Of a stretch of 64,000 nt of DNA, positions 1 to 8,973 are shown piece by piece. The notes under the pieces are model-generated. The model saw only the letters and a list, made by a program, of their open reading frames with translations. It made no database searches and was not told where the DNA came from. Every line of letters begins with the position of its first letter. Position 1 is the stretch's first letter. Position numbers and translations under genes: made by a program. Source of the DNA: Deltaproteobacteria bacterium (GTDB lineage: Bacteria; Myxococcota_A; UBA9160; SZUA-336); the NCBI GenBank assembly GCA_016875225.1, contig VGRW01000012.1:1-64000 (forward strand), read 5' to 3'.

Positions 1-128
1 AGACGCCCGCGGACTTCGCCGTCGACTTCACGCCGCGATACGTCTCGTTCGACGTTCCGCCACACGCGCTTCGGAGCGTGGGCCTGCTCGCTTCAGCGCC
101 GCGCGGCTCGGGCCGAAACCCGACGTAG
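1..128 (+). CDS. C-terminal fragment of an unidentified protein
   Basis: An open frame runs from the left edge (first full codon at 3) to TAG at 126-128 and encodes about 41 residues. The tail reads like the last beta-strands of a globular domain (…FTPRYVSFDVPP…) followed by a polar, Gly/Arg-rich end. The next gene starts on the base after this stop, so the two are probably co-transcribed. I do not recognise the family; too little is present to assign a function. Confidence 0.5.
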   Translation, partial: TPADFAVDFTPRYVSFDVPPHALRSVGLLASAPRGSGRNPT

Positions 129-1478
129 GTGAAGACGAGCCGCCGCGATTTCCTGCGCACCGTCGGATGGGCGAGCCTCGCGCTGCTCGGGCTGCCCCGC
201 GCCGGCCGCGCGGCCGAGCCGCTCGTGCCCGATCCCGCTCGCCTGCTCGAGCTCGCGCCGGGCTTCTCGTACCGCGTGATCTCGCGGACCGGCGACGAGA
301 TGAGCGACGGGCTGCTCACACCCGGAAGCCCCGACGGCACGGGCACGTTCGTCGGACCTCGCGGCCGGATCGTCCTGGTGCGCAACCACGAGCAGATCGC
401 GGGCCCGAACGCGCCCGGGCCGTTCGGCGCGAAGCTCGAGCGTCTGGACCGCGTCGCGCGCGATCGCCTCTACGACGTCGGCGCCGACGGGGTTCCGCAG
501 TCCGGCGGAACCACCACGCTGGTCTACGACCCGACGACCGGCCGCGTCGAATCGAGCTGGCTCTCGCTCGGCGGCACGACCCGGAACTGCGCGGGCGGAG
601 TGACGCCGTGGGGCTCGTGGCTCTCCTGCGAGGAGTTCTCGGTGCGCGCGGGCGGCCCGTTCAGCCGCGATCACGGCTTCGTCTTCGAGGTGCCCGCGAC
701 GGCGGAGCCGGCGCTCACCCCCGCAATACCTCTTCTGGCGCTGGGCCGGATGAACCACGAGGCCGCAGTGGTCGATCCGGCAAGCGGAGTGGTCTACCTG
801 ACCGAGGATCGCGAAGAGTCGCTCTTCTACCGCCTGCTGCCCGAGGTTCCGGGCCAGCTCTCGCGCGGAGGCAAGCTGCAGGCGCTGCGCCTGCGCCGCG
901 GCCCGAGCGACACGCGCAACTGGAACGGCGGTCCGGCGCTCGAGCCCGGCAAGAGCTTCGAGGTCGACTGGGTGACACTGGATGGCGTCGACTCGCTCGA
1001 AGACGATCTGCGCCTGCGCGGCCACGCGGAGAAGTCGGCCGCGCTCTTCGCGCGCGGCGAGGGCATCTGGGCCTCGCGCGCGGGGATCTTCTTCGCCTGC
1101 ACCACCGGCGGACCGTCGCTTCGCGGGCAGATCTTCCGCTACGTGCCGAGCGAGCGAGAGGGCCAGAGCGGCGAGTCGGTGCGGCCGGGCGCGCTCGAGC
1201 TCTTCTTCGAGACCGATGCCGAAAGCGACCTCCACAACCCCGACAACCTGACGATCGCGCCCTGGGGCGATCTCTTCGTCTGCGAGGACGGCGGAGGGAA
1301 CGACGGTCTGGTGCGGATCGACCCGCGCGGGAATCTCTCGACGATCGCGCGCAACACCTACACGCGATCCGAGCTCACCGGCGTCTGCTTCTCGCCCGAT
1401 GGCGCGACGCTCTTCGTGAACCTGCAGCAGCCGGGTATCACGCTCGCGATCACGGGGCCGTTCCGACGACACGGCTAG
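129..1478 (+). CDS. PhoX-family (DUF839) phosphatase-like protein, Tat-exported
   Basis: The 449-residue protein starts with a twin-arginine signal (SRRDFLRT then a hydrophobic stretch ending in an Ala-rich cleavage site near residue 28), so it is probably exported folded to the periplasm. The body has typical DUF839/PhoX landmarks: a strand with NHEQ near residue 94, the NCAGG…CEEF block near 154-170, MNHEAAVVD then DREESLFYR near 208-230, and NPDNL…FVCEDG near 370. PhoX enzymes are Ca/Fe-dependent alkaline phosphatases; many DUF839 homologues have no known substrate, so phosphatase activity is inferred from family only. It starts at GTG 129, immediately after the preceding stop. The length fits shorter PhoX-like members rather than the ~600-residue classical enzymes. 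Confidence 0.85.
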   Translation: MKTSRRDFLRTVGWASLALLGLPRAGRAAEPLVPDPARLLELAPGFSYRVISRTGDEMSDGLLTPGSPDGTGTFVGPRGRIVLVRNHEQIAGPNAPGPFGAKLERLDRVARDRLYDVGADGVPQSGGTTTLVYDPTTGRVESSWLSLGGTTRNCAGGVTPWGSWLSCEEFSVRAGGPFSRDHGFVFEVPATAEPALTPAIPLLALGRMNHEAAVVDPASGVVYLTEDREESLFYRLLPEVPGQLSRGGKLQALRLRRGPSDTRNWNGGPALEPGKSFEVDWVTLDGVDSLEDDLRLRGHAEKSAALFARGEGIWASRAGIFFACTTGGPSLRGQIFRYVPSEREGQSGESVRPGALELFFETDAESDLHNPDNLTIAPWGDLFVCEDGGGNDGLVRIDPRGNLSTIARNTYTRSELTGVCFSPDGATLFVNLQQPGITLAITGPFRRHG

Positions 1479-1502
1479 CCCTGCTGTGACAGAATCGCGG
1501 GC

Positions 1503-2531
1503 GTGCACGAGCTCGCCCCACGCATCGCCGCCTACGCGAAGCGGCGCCTGCCGCAGGCCGCGGACGTGGAGGCCTTCGACGTCGAGCGGATCCACGGCGG
1601 CGCCTCGCGCGAGACCTATCGCCTGCGGCTGCGCTACCGCGACGGGGCGGAGACGATCGAGCGGCGCCTGATCCTGCGCCGCGATCCGCCGGGAAGCCTG
1701 ATCGAGACCGACCGCGCGATCGAGTTCGCCGCGTATCGCGCCTTTCACGGCTCCGCCGTACCGGTTCCCGAGGCGCTCTGGCTCGAGGACGATCCAGCCC
1801 ACCTCGACTACCCGTTCTTCGTGATGCAGGAGCTCGCCGGCTTCGACGCGTCGCCCCAGAACATCCTGATGCCGCCCTACGCCGCGCACCACGAGAAGCT
1901 CGCGCAGCAGAAGTGGTCGATCCTCGGCGCGATCGCCCAGGCGGATCCGCAGAAGCTCGGCCTGCTCGAGACCATGAAGCCGGTCGAGCGCGATCAGGCC
2001 TGGCGCCGCGAGCTCGACCACTGGACCCGGGTGATCGACGAGGACGAGCTCGCGCCGCAGCCGATCATCCGTGCCGCGATCCGCTTCCTGAGACGCAATC
2101 CGCCGCCGCCGCCCCGGCGCCTGCACGTCGTCCACGGCGACTACCGCACCGGGAACTTCCTGTACGACAAGGAAGGGAACGTGCGCGGGATCCTCGACTG
2201 GGAGCTCGCGCACCTCGGCGACCCGCTCGAAGACCTCGCCTGGAGCCTGAACCGCGTCTGGTGTTGGGCGCGGGACGGCCGCGTCGGCGGGCTGACCTCG
2301 AAGGAGAACGCGATCAAAATCTGGGAGGCCGCGAGCGGCCTGCGCGCCGATCCCGAGGCGCTGCGCTGGTGGGAGCTCTTCTCGAGCGTGAAGGGTCTGG
2401 CGATCTGGGTCTCGAGCGCGCGCGAGTACCAGACCGGCAAGAACAAGGATCCGGTTCTCGCGCTCTCGGGATGGTGGCTGACCAACGCACAGGACCGCGC
2501 CGCGCTCGAGACGCTGGGGAGGCTGCGATGA
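1503..2531 (+). CDS. APH-type phosphotransferase (ACAD10/11-like kinase)
   Basis: A 342-residue protein of the aminoglycoside-phosphotransferase/choline-kinase fold. The catalytic loop HGDYRTGN lies near residues 212-219 and the metal-binding DWE of ILDWELAHLGDP near 231-240. This subgroup, common in bacteria that degrade fatty or cyclic acids, resembles the kinase domain of ACAD10/11, which phosphorylates 4-hydroxyacyl-CoA; here the substrate is inferred, not shown. It starts at GTG 1503. The stop overlaps the start of the next small gene (ATGA), so the two are translationally coupled. An analogous kinase plus small-partner pair lies at 33652-35027. Antibiotic resistance is unlikely given this context. 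Confidence 0.85.
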   Translation: MHELAPRIAAYAKRRLPQAADVEAFDVERIHGGASRETYRLRLRYRDGAETIERRLILRRDPPGSLIETDRAIEFAAYRAFHGSAVPVPEALWLEDDPAHLDYPFFVMQELAGFDASPQNILMPPYAAHHEKLAQQKWSILGAIAQADPQKLGLLETMKPVERDQAWRRELDHWTRVIDEDELAPQPIIRAAIRFLRRNPPPPPRRLHVVHGDYRTGNFLYDKEGNVRGILDWELAHLGDPLEDLAWSLNRVWCWARDGRVGGLTSKENAIKIWEAASGLRADPEALRWWELFSSVKGLAIWVSSAREYQTGKNKDPVLALSGWWLTNAQDRAALETLGRLR

Positions 2532-2974
2532 AGCCGGAGATCCCGAACGTGCTCGAGATCCTGGCCGGGACGCTGCTCTTCGACGTGATGCCGAACGTCT
2601 CGCCGTCCTACCGGCAGTCCTCGGTCGGCGTTTCCGCGATGCTGCTCGGGATGGTGCGCGAGGAGTGGGACCGCGCCGCAGCGCGAAGGAGCGAGGAGAA
2701 CGCGGCGCTGCGCGCGCTCTTCCGCGAATCGCTCTCCGCGGTCTCCGACGCGAATCTGCGTAGCCGGCTGGACGAGGCCACGCGGGGCGGCGATGCGAGC
2801 CTGAAGATCTCGGACCTCGAGCGCGACAACGAGAGGCTTCGCGCGCTTCTGATCGAGCTCCACGCGCACGTCGAGCTCGAGCCCGGCGCCCCTGCGCGCG
2901 CGGTCGAGGAGGCGATCTGGCGCGAGCTCTCCGCTTCGACCGAGCGCCGCAAGCTCGCGCTCGCCCCGTTCTAG
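2528..2974 (+). CDS. Small uncharacterised partner of the APH-type kinase
   Basis: A 148-residue, mostly helical and charged protein beginning MKPEIPNVLEILAG at ATG 2528, inside the stop region of the kinase gene (ATGA overlap). It has no signal peptide or membrane segment, so it is cytosolic. The second half (about residues 80-130) is rich in Glu/Arg/Leu and may be helical. No catalytic motif is visible. Coupling to the kinase suggests a subunit or pathway partner. It is the positional counterpart of the DUF6285 gene beside the other kinase at 33652-34656, although I see no clear similarity between the two small proteins. Confidence 0.75.
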   Translation: MKPEIPNVLEILAGTLLFDVMPNVSPSYRQSSVGVSAMLLGMVREEWDRAAARRSEENAALRALFRESLSAVSDANLRSRLDEATRGGDASLKISDLERDNERLRALLIELHAHVELEPGAPARAVEEAIWRELSASTERRKLALAPF

Positions 2975-2983
2975 GGCGCGGGA

Positions 2984-3448
2984 TCAGAACGCGCCGGCGA
3001 TCCTCGTGTCGCGGAACGCGACGACGCGCCAGCTTCCGCCATCTTCGACCAGGTGCGCCTCGACCTCGTGCAGCTCGGGAACCCCGAACGCCGAGAGATG
3101 CCCGGCCGGGTCGATGTTGACCGTCGCTCGTCCGGAGAGACGGATCGCCTCGCGGCCCGAGAGCTCCTTCTCGGTGTCGCGCTCGAGCTCGAGCGCGAAG
3201 CCGCGCGCGGTGCCGAGCTCCGCGGCCACGCCGACCGTGCGCTTCTCGAGCAGCGCCAGATCGGCCTCGCTGCCGGGCACGACGAGCGCGCCCGCGGCGG
3301 CCAGGTCGTTCCTCTGCAGCTTCCAGTAGAAGGTCGCGAACGCGTCGACGGCCGGGTGCTTCGTCCGGCTCGCGTCGAGCCAGGCGTGGCCCCACGCGCC
3401 GCCCGCGAGCAAGAGCGCCAGCGAGAGCACGAGCAAGAGCGTCTTCAT
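2984..3448 (-). CDS. Secreted protein of unknown function
   Basis: A 154-residue protein with a clear Sec signal peptide (MKTLLLVLSLALLLAGGAWG, cleavage near residue 20). The mature part has the helix-then-sheet pattern of small NTF2/DUF4878-like folds: an early FATFYWKLQRNDL helix region, then strands ending in GSWRVVAFRDTR. No catalytic residues stand out. It is convergent with the kinase partner gene (9 nt gap) and divergent from the glycosyltransferase gene. The 119 bp upstream hold no convincing promoter. A periplasmic location is predicted; the function is unknown. Confidence 0.75.
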   Translation of the reverse strand: MKTLLLVLSLALLLAGGAWGHAWLDASRTKHPAVDAFATFYWKLQRNDLAAAGALVVPGSEADLALLEKRTVGVAAELGTARGFALELERDTEKELSGREAIRLSGRATVNIDPAGHLSAFGVPELHEVEAHLVEDGGSWRVVAFRDTRIAGAF

Positions 3449-3567
3449 CGCCGATCCTCCGCGTGCAAGACGCGGCGGCCGACACCGCCGCTACCGAACG
3501 GATCGGCCGGGACGGCCCGGACCTGACCGATTTCTTCCGGATCGATTCGTGCGAAAGTGGCGCGCGG

Positions 3568-5031
3568 ATGGATCGCATTCGCGAGATCGCGTGGAGAGCC
3601 TGCGCCGGACTGCACTGGCTGCTGCTCGCGGGGGCGTATGGGCGACTGGTCTGCAAGGCGTTCCTCGACTTTTCTCGCGAGTGGGACTTCCTCGCCTATC
3701 ACCTGCCCGGGGCGCTCGCGACCTACGGACTCACCAGCTACACACCGGAGCCGCGGCTGGTCGCGGTGATCGCGGGGTTTCCGCCGCTTCCGCGCGTGGT
3801 CGCGGGCGCGCTCGTGCTGGCGACCGGACGCTTCTCGGCGGCGGGAGCGCTGAACGTCTGCGCGTTCTGCGGCCTCGTCGCGGGGCTGCTCTGGCTGTAC
3901 GGTCGACGGTTGAAGCTGCGCTGGCTGCTGACGGCTCTGCTCGGCGTGCCGCTCTTCGTGCTCCACCTCGCATCGGGCTACGTCGATCTCTTCGCAGGCT
4001 GCTGGCTGGCGCTCGCGCTCGCCGCGCTCTCGGGGCTCGAGACGGGAGCGAAGCGTCCGCTCGCGAGCGCGCTGCTCTTCACCGCGGCCATGGCGCTTGC
4101 GATGCTCTCGAAGCTGCAGGCCTGGCCGGTGGCGGTGCCGATCGTGGCGGCGGGGCTCTGGCGGCTGTTTGCGCTGGTCCGCTCGGACCGGCTCACTCGC
4201 TCGCGCGCGCTCGCCGTAGCATCGCTTCTGCTGCTCGCGGCGGGCGCCTGGCCGGTGCGAAACTTGATCGTGTATGCCAATCCCGTCTACCCGGTCGAAT
4301 TCCCGCTCGCGCCGCGGCTTTTTCCGAACGCGGTGGTCACGCCCGACTCGAGCCCGTCCAATCTCCCGATCTGGCTGGAAGCGAAGCCGCGGCCGGTGCG
4401 CTTCCTGGCGTCGGTCGCCGAGTGGAATCGCTTCCACTCCGGTGAGCGCTACGTCTGGAGCCTGGACCAGGGCGCCCGGGCGAATCCGGTGACGAGCCCC
4501 CACAACCGGCTCGGCGGCTGGTTTCCGTGGACGATCTTCTGGCTCGCGCTCGGAAGCATGGCCGCGCGGCGGGCGGGGCTCGTGCCCGGCGCGGCGCTCG
4601 CCGCGTTCCTCGTCGCGCTCGCGCTGGTCTCGTTGCTGCCGCAGGCGAACGAGCTGCGCTACTGGCTCTTCGCGCCGCTCGCGCTCGCGATCTGGACCGC
4701 GCTCGGCATCGAGCGCGCCGGCCCGCTCCTGCGCCGGGCGCTCTCGCTCTCGCTCGTCGCGGGCGCGCTCTTCGTCGTGGTCGCGACGCGACCGTTCGGG
4801 ATCGATGCTCGGCTGCCCGGCGAGCTCGCGCCGCGCGCGGCTCGGGAGTTCTGGGCGCAACAGGAGGCGCAGCCGAGCGCAGCGCCGGTGCGGATCTGCG
4901 ACAAGAATCCCGAGGGGATCTTCTGGTCGGGGCCGACCTTCCGCGAGCACCGCGTGATCGCGGCCTTCAGCTACGAGGAGCCCTGCGAGCCGACGCGCAC
5001 CCGCAACGAGAGAAGAGGAGATCCCCCTTGA
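3568..5031 (+). CDS. GT-C-like integral membrane glycosyltransferase (putative)
   Basis: A polytopic protein of about 487 residues with roughly ten hydrophobic helices and a short soluble C-terminus. After the first helix comes FSREWDFLAYHLP, a polar loop with acidic residues where GT-C (ArnT/PMT-like) enzymes hold their catalytic Asp/Glu. A second periplasmic-type loop (VYANPVYPVEFPLAP) resembles the conserved Asn/Pro loop of these families. They use polyprenyl-phosphate sugars to glycosylate lipid or protein in the periplasm; donor and acceptor cannot be read here. The frame is open from 3463, but ATG 3568 places the start just before the first helix. The stop overlaps the TTG start of the next gene, so the two are probably coupled. 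Confidence 0.65.
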   Translation: MDRIREIAWRACAGLHWLLLAGAYGRLVCKAFLDFSREWDFLAYHLPGALATYGLTSYTPEPRLVAVIAGFPPLPRVVAGALVLATGRFSAAGALNVCAFCGLVAGLLWLYGRRLKLRWLLTALLGVPLFVLHLASGYVDLFAGCWLALALAALSGLETGAKRPLASALLFTAAMALAMLSKLQAWPVAVPIVAAGLWRLFALVRSDRLTRSRALAVASLLLLAAGAWPVRNLIVYANPVYPVEFPLAPRLFPNAVVTPDSSPSNLPIWLEAKPRPVRFLASVAEWNRFHSGERYVWSLDQGARANPVTSPHNRLGGWFPWTIFWLALGSMAARRAGLVPGAALAAFLVALALVSLLPQANELRYWLFAPLALAIWTALGIERAGPLLRRALSLSLVAGALFVVVATRPFGIDARLPGELAPRAAREFWAQQEAQPSAAPVRICDKNPEGIFWSGPTFREHRVIAAFSYEEPCEPTRTRNERRGDPP

Positions 5032-6023
5032 ACCCGCCGCCGCTTCCCGCACAGCCGTCCGACACTCCCTGGCCGATGCGCGACTGGCCGCTCGGCGAGC
5101 TGCCGCGCGGCTTCGCCGAGCCGGTGTTCCCCGACGCGGGCGCGACGCACGCGCTCGTCGTGATCTGGCGGGGACGACTCGTGCTCGAGCGCTACGGATC
5201 CGAGCACGGTCCCGAGAGCGCGTTGATCTCCTGGTCGGTGGCGAAGAGCGTCCTGCACAGCCTGGTGGGGCTGCTCGTCCGCGACGGCAAGCTCTCGACC
5301 GGGATGCGCGCGGATCTTCCCGCCTGGCGCGCGCCGGGGGATCCGCGTGCCGCGCTCACGCTGGACGTGCTGCTGCGGATGTCGAGCGGCCTGGCCTGGC
5401 GCGAGGACTACGTGGACGCCGGGAGCTCCGATGTGATCGAGATGCTCTTCGGGCGCGGCAAGGACGACGTGGCCGCGTTCGCGGCGGAGTCCCGGCTCGA
5501 ACACGCTCCCGACACCGTATGGTGCTACTCCAGCGGCAGCAGCAATCTGGTCTCGGCGATCGCGGGACGCGCGATCGGCGGCGGCCAGGCCGGTGTAGAC
5601 GAGTACCTGCGCCGCGAGCTCTTCGACCGGATCGGCATGCGCAGCGCCACCGCGCGCTTCGACGCGGCCGGCACCTGGATCGGCTCCTCGTTCGTGTTCG
5701 CGAGCGCGCGCGACTTCGCGCGCTTCGGCCTGCTCCAGCTCCGCGACGGGATCTGGGCGGGCGAGCGCGTCCTGCCCGTGGGCTGGGTCGACTACGCGCG
5801 CACGCCGACGCCGGCCTCGAACGGGGAGTACGGCGCGCACTGGTGGCTCGCGCCCGAGGGCGACGGGATCTTCTCCGCGAACGGCTACCAGGGGCAGTAC
5901 GTGTACGTCGCGCCGGAGCAGGACGTCGTCGCGGTGCGGCTCGGCGCGTCGACGAGCGAGCAGCAGCCGCTGGTCAAGGCGTGGCTCGCGGATCTGGTTC
6001 GCCGCTTTCCCCGCATCGGCTAG
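5028..6023 (+). CDS. Serine hydrolase of the beta-lactamase/EstB family
   Basis: A 331-residue class C beta-lactamase-fold hydrolase. The nucleophile motif is S70-V-A-K73 and the second motif is a Tyr in WCYSSGSSN near residue 166. A GYQGQ segment near the C-terminus takes the place of the KTG strand. Such enzymes are mostly esterases or D-amino-acid/peptide hydrolases, not resistance enzymes. TTG 5028 was chosen because an AAGAGGAG ribosome-binding site lies just upstream (about 5013-5020) and it overlaps the previous stop (TTGA). A later ATG at 5076 is possible. No signal peptide is evident, so it may be cytosolic. Confidence 0.85.
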   Translation: MNPPPLPAQPSDTPWPMRDWPLGELPRGFAEPVFPDAGATHALVVIWRGRLVLERYGSEHGPESALISWSVAKSVLHSLVGLLVRDGKLSTGMRADLPAWRAPGDPRAALTLDVLLRMSSGLAWREDYVDAGSSDVIEMLFGRGKDDVAAFAAESRLEHAPDTVWCYSSGSSNLVSAIAGRAIGGGQAGVDEYLRRELFDRIGMRSATARFDAAGTWIGSSFVFASARDFARFGLLQLRDGIWAGERVLPVGWVDYARTPTPASNGEYGAHWWLAPEGDGIFSANGYQGQYVYVAPEQDVVAVRLGASTSEQQPLVKAWLADLVRRFPRIG

Positions 6024-6035
6024 CGCGGGCCTCGC

Positions 6036-7088
6036 TCAGGATGCGGGCGGGGTCTGACCCTTCGCCTCGAGCTCGCGGTCGATCCACTTGGAGAAGTCGT
6101 CGAGCGGTCGCGCGCCCGAGATCAGGATCCCGTTGATGAAGAACGCCGGCGTTCCGGTGATCCCGACCGTGCGCGCTGCGTCGGCATCGGCCTGGACGCG
6201 CTGCGCGGCCTCGGGGCTCGAAAGGCAGGCGTCGAACGCGGTCGTGTCGAGGCCGGCCGCCGTCGCGTGCTTGCGAAGATCCGCGTCGCCGAGGGCCTCC
6301 TGGTTCTGGAACAACAGCGCGTGGTACTCCCAGAACTTGCCCTGGTTCTCGGCGCAGACCGCCGCGATCGCCGCGGGTCGCGCCTGCGGGTGGATCGCGT
6401 CGAGCGGCAGGTGGCGGTAGACCTGGCGGACCTGCGTCGGGTACTTCGCGAGCACGGCGTCGATCGTCGGCTCCGCGCGCTTGCAGAACGGACACTGGTA
6501 GTCGCTGAACGAGATGATCACGACCGGGGCGTTCTCGGGACCGCGGGCGGGACCGAGCGCGTCGACGCTGGCGCGAGGCGGCTCGAGCGATACGGTGAGC
6601 TTTGCCTTGGCGCGCAGGTTCTCGGCCACCTGCTGCGGCCGCTGCGACTCGAGATGCGCTCTTATGCGCGGCGCGAGCTCATCGATCTTCGCTCCCGCGG
6701 GAAGCCGTGACTGGTTCGCGCTGAAGAAGTCGCTCACCTCTGCGTCTGTCACGGGACCGAGCGCGAGCGTCTGCGCCTCGATGAAGGCATCGGGCGTCTG
6801 GCCGGCCTTCTCGGCCGCATCCGCCACGAGCAGCTCGTCCACCATGGCGTCGATCGCCTGCGCCTGGTCCTCGTAGATCTCGCCGGCCGGCTTGTTGGCC
6901 ATTTCGCGCTTGTAGAGGTTGTCCTTCATCCAGCGTTCGAGCTCGGCGGCGTCGATGTCGCGGCCGTTCAGGTTCGCGACGACCGCAGACGCGCCGTTGC
7001 CGGAGGCCGTCTTGTTGCCGGCTTCCTGCGGCTGGCAGCCGAGCGCGGCGATCAGCAGGGCGAGCGGGACGAGCGGAGCGACGCGCAT
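6036..7088 (-). CDS. DsbA/thioredoxin-fold lipoprotein with SurA-like N-terminal region
   Basis: A 350-residue protein with a lipoprotein-type signal ending in ALGC (Cys18). Residues ~35-165 are helical and resemble the SurA/PrsA N-terminal chaperone region (NGRDIDAAELERWM…, followed by a long charged helix). Residues ~180-345 are a DsbA/DSBA-like thioredoxin domain with the redox motif CPFC (SDYQCPFCKRAEP) and a cis-Pro loop (GTPAFFING). This layout is known in periplasmic disulfide oxidoreductases of deltaproteobacteria. It probably acts on folding of exported proteins at the membrane. It is transcribed alone, convergent with the hydrolase before it and divergent from the symporter gene. 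Confidence 0.85.
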   Translation of the reverse strand: MRVAPLVPLALLIAALGCQPQEAGNKTASGNGASAVVANLNGRDIDAAELERWMKDNLYKREMANKPAGEIYEDQAQAIDAMVDELLVADAAEKAGQTPDAFIEAQTLALGPVTDAEVSDFFSANQSRLPAGAKIDELAPRIRAHLESQRPQQVAENLRAKAKLTVSLEPPRASVDALGPARGPENAPVVIISFSDYQCPFCKRAEPTIDAVLAKYPTQVRQVYRHLPLDAIHPQARPAAIAAVCAENQGKFWEYHALLFQNQEALGDADLRKHATAAGLDTTAFDACLSSPEAAQRVQADADAARTVGITGTPAFFINGILISGARPLDDFSKWIDRELEAKGQTPPAS

Positions 7089-7164
7089 TTTCGGGACCTC
7101 CTACCTGAAGCGGTCGGCGAGTCTAGCCTTGTCTCCGGAGGCTCGCCCGGAGAGAATCCGGTTC

Positions 7165-8973
7165 GTGCAGCCCGCGGTCGCCGAGAAATCGAGCCCGGAA
7201 GCTCCGGCCGCGCGCGCGCCGACCGCGCCCGAGCGACTCGCGCTCGGAATCAAGCTCGCCTACGGCGCGCCGAACTTTGCGGGCGCCGCGATGGTAATCC
7301 CGATCGCGATCCATCTCTCGATCTTCTATTCCGACGTCATTCTGGTTCCGCTGGGTGTGATCGCGCTCGCAAAGGCGCTCGGTCGCGCCTGGGACGCGCT
7401 CACCGACCCGATCATGGGTTGGGTGAGCGATCGCACGCGCAGCCCGTGGGGGCGGCGCCGGCCGTGGATGGCGATCGGCGCGCCGGCGGCAGCGCTCTCG
7501 TTCGTCGCCATGTTCACGCCGCCGGAGAGCTTCGACCCGGGCGGCGCCGGGCTCTGGCTCTGCGCGACCTACATCCTCTACTACCTGGGCCAGACGGTGT
7601 ATGCGATCCCGCACTACGGGCTCGGACCCGAGCTCACGACCGACTACCGCGAGCGCTCGAGCCTGTTCGGCTGGGAGCAGGGCTTCTCGGTCGCGGGCAC
7701 GATGGTCGCGGCCGCGATTCCGGGTCTGCTCGCGGCGCGACTCGGCGCGCGCGCCGGCTACTTCTGGTTCGCCGTCGGCTTCGGCTCGCTGCTCGCGGTC
7801 CTGTACTGGAACCTGGTCTGGCGCGTGCGCGAGCGCCCCGATTTCGCCAACCGCGTCCCCAATCCGCTCGTGCCCGGCGTGCGCCGCGTGCTGCGCAATC
7901 GGGTCTTCCGCCTGCTCCTGTCCGTCTACCTGATCGGCTCCGTCACCGGCGCGATTCCCGGCACGCTGATGCCGTACTTCGTAACGTACGTGCTGAAGCC
8001 CGAGAACCCGACCTGGTGGATCTCGATCTTCCTCACGATCTACTTCGGGTTCGGTTTCCTGTTCCTGCCCGCCTGGGTCTGGCTCGCGCGCCGCGCGGGC
8101 AAGAAGCTCGCCTGGCTGCTCTCGTTCGTCTCGGCGTTCTCGGGCTCGCTTGCGCTCTTCTTCGTCGGCGAGGGAGACCTGCTCGAAGTCGGCGTGATCC
8201 TCGCCTGGGCGGGCTCGTCGTTCGCGGCCCGGCTCTTCCTCGGGCCGGCGATCCAGGCCGACGTGATCGACTACGACGAGCTCTACACCGGGAAGCGTCG
8301 CGAAGCGCAGTACGGGGCGCTCTGGTCGGTGATGACCAAGTTCATGGTCATCCCCTCGCTCACGATCCCGCTCGCGGTGCTCGCGTCGCTCGGCTACCAG
8401 CCCAACGTCGAGCAATCGCCGCAGGTCCAGTTCGCGATCCGCGCCATCTTCGCGCTCGCGCCCGCGGCGACGGCGCTGGTGGCGTTCGGCGTGGCCTGCT
8501 TCTTCCCGATCAGCGAAGCGATCCACCGCGAGATCTGGGCGGGCATCGAGGCGCACAAACGCGGCGACGCGGCGACCGACCCGCTGACCGGCGTCGTGCT
8601 CCCGCCGCCGAACGACCGCGGCGTGGACGAGGACACCGGCTGGTTCCTGGACCACTTCACCTCGGGCGAGCTGCGCCGCGTGCTCGGCGACGGCGCAGCG
8701 ACCCTGCTGCGCGACGCGCTCGGCTGGTGCCTGGTGTCGCTCGCGCTCTGCGGCGCGGGCGCGTTCTACACCTTCGAGGCGGTGCGCGATCTCTCGGAGG
8801 AGCCGGGGCTGTTGCCGGTGGTCGCGATCGTGGTGGCGGGCGTGGCGTTCAGCATGGCGCTCTTCCACGCGATTCGCGTGCGCGCCGCGATCCTCTACCG
8901 GCGACGGCCGATCGACCCCGCGATCCTGCGCGCGCACATCCGCTCGACCTCGGGTCCCGCGACCGCCGTCTAG
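7165..8973 (+). CDS. GPH-type (MelB-like) MFS cation symporter
   Basis: A 602-residue major facilitator of the glycoside-pentoside-hexuronide:cation symporter family. Typical landmarks are the helix II-III segment GRAWDALTDPIMGWVSDRT with its conserved Asp residues, followed by RSPWGRRRPW (about residues 75-110). Twelve core helices end near residue 480. A further ~120 residues form a soluble stretch and two more helices (GWCLVSLALCGAGAF and LPVVAIVVAGVAF), which is longer than MelB. The substrate is unknown; homologues beside lipid or steroid genes need not carry sugars. The start is GTG 7165, with GGAG upstream at 7150-7153. The stop overlaps the convergent hydrolase gene by 4 bp. Confidence 0.85.
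   Translation: MQPAVAEKSSPEAPAARAPTAPERLALGIKLAYGAPNFAGAAMVIPIAIHLSIFYSDVILVPLGVIALAKALGRAWDALTDPIMGWVSDRTRSPWGRRRPWMAIGAPAAALSFVAMFTPPESFDPGGAGLWLCATYILYYLGQTVYAIPHYGLGPELTTDYRERSSLFGWEQGFSVAGTMVAAAIPGLLAARLGARAGYFWFAVGFGSLLAVLYWNLVWRVRERPDFANRVPNPLVPGVRRVLRNRVFRLLLSVYLIGSVTGAIPGTLMPYFVTYVLKPENPTWWISIFLTIYFGFGFLFLPAWVWLARRAGKKLAWLLSFVSAFSGSLALFFVGEGDLLEVGVILAWAGSSFAARLFLGPAIQADVIDYDELYTGKRREAQYGALWSVMTKFMVIPSLTIPLAVLASLGYQPNVEQSPQVQFAIRAIFALAPAATALVAFGVACFFPISEAIHREIWAGIEAHKRGDAATDPLTGVVLPPPNDRGVDEDTGWFLDHFTSGELRRVLGDGAATLLRDALGWCLVSLALCGAGAFYTFEAVRDLSEEPGLLPVVAIVVAGVAFSMALFHAIRVRAAILYRRRPIDPAILRAHIRSTSGPATAV

Noticed and set aside
1503-2531. Aminoglycoside resistance kinase
   Set aside because: The APH fold is shared, but the coupled small gene and metabolic context match the acyl-CoA-linked kinase group.
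93-3656. Very long minus-strand open frame (about 1190 codons)
   Set aside because: It is antisense to recognised genes, and its translation is Arg/Ala/Glu-rich low complexity, as expected for a shadow in high-GC DNA. Similar shadows at 7123-9963, 22311-25496, 29568-32369 and 61566-63518 were also dropped.
5028-6023. Antibiotic-resistance beta-lactamase
   Set aside because: It has the SxxK fold but no signal peptide, no KTG motif and a GYQGQ strand, which fits esterase-type relatives. The same reasoning applies to 17998-19239.
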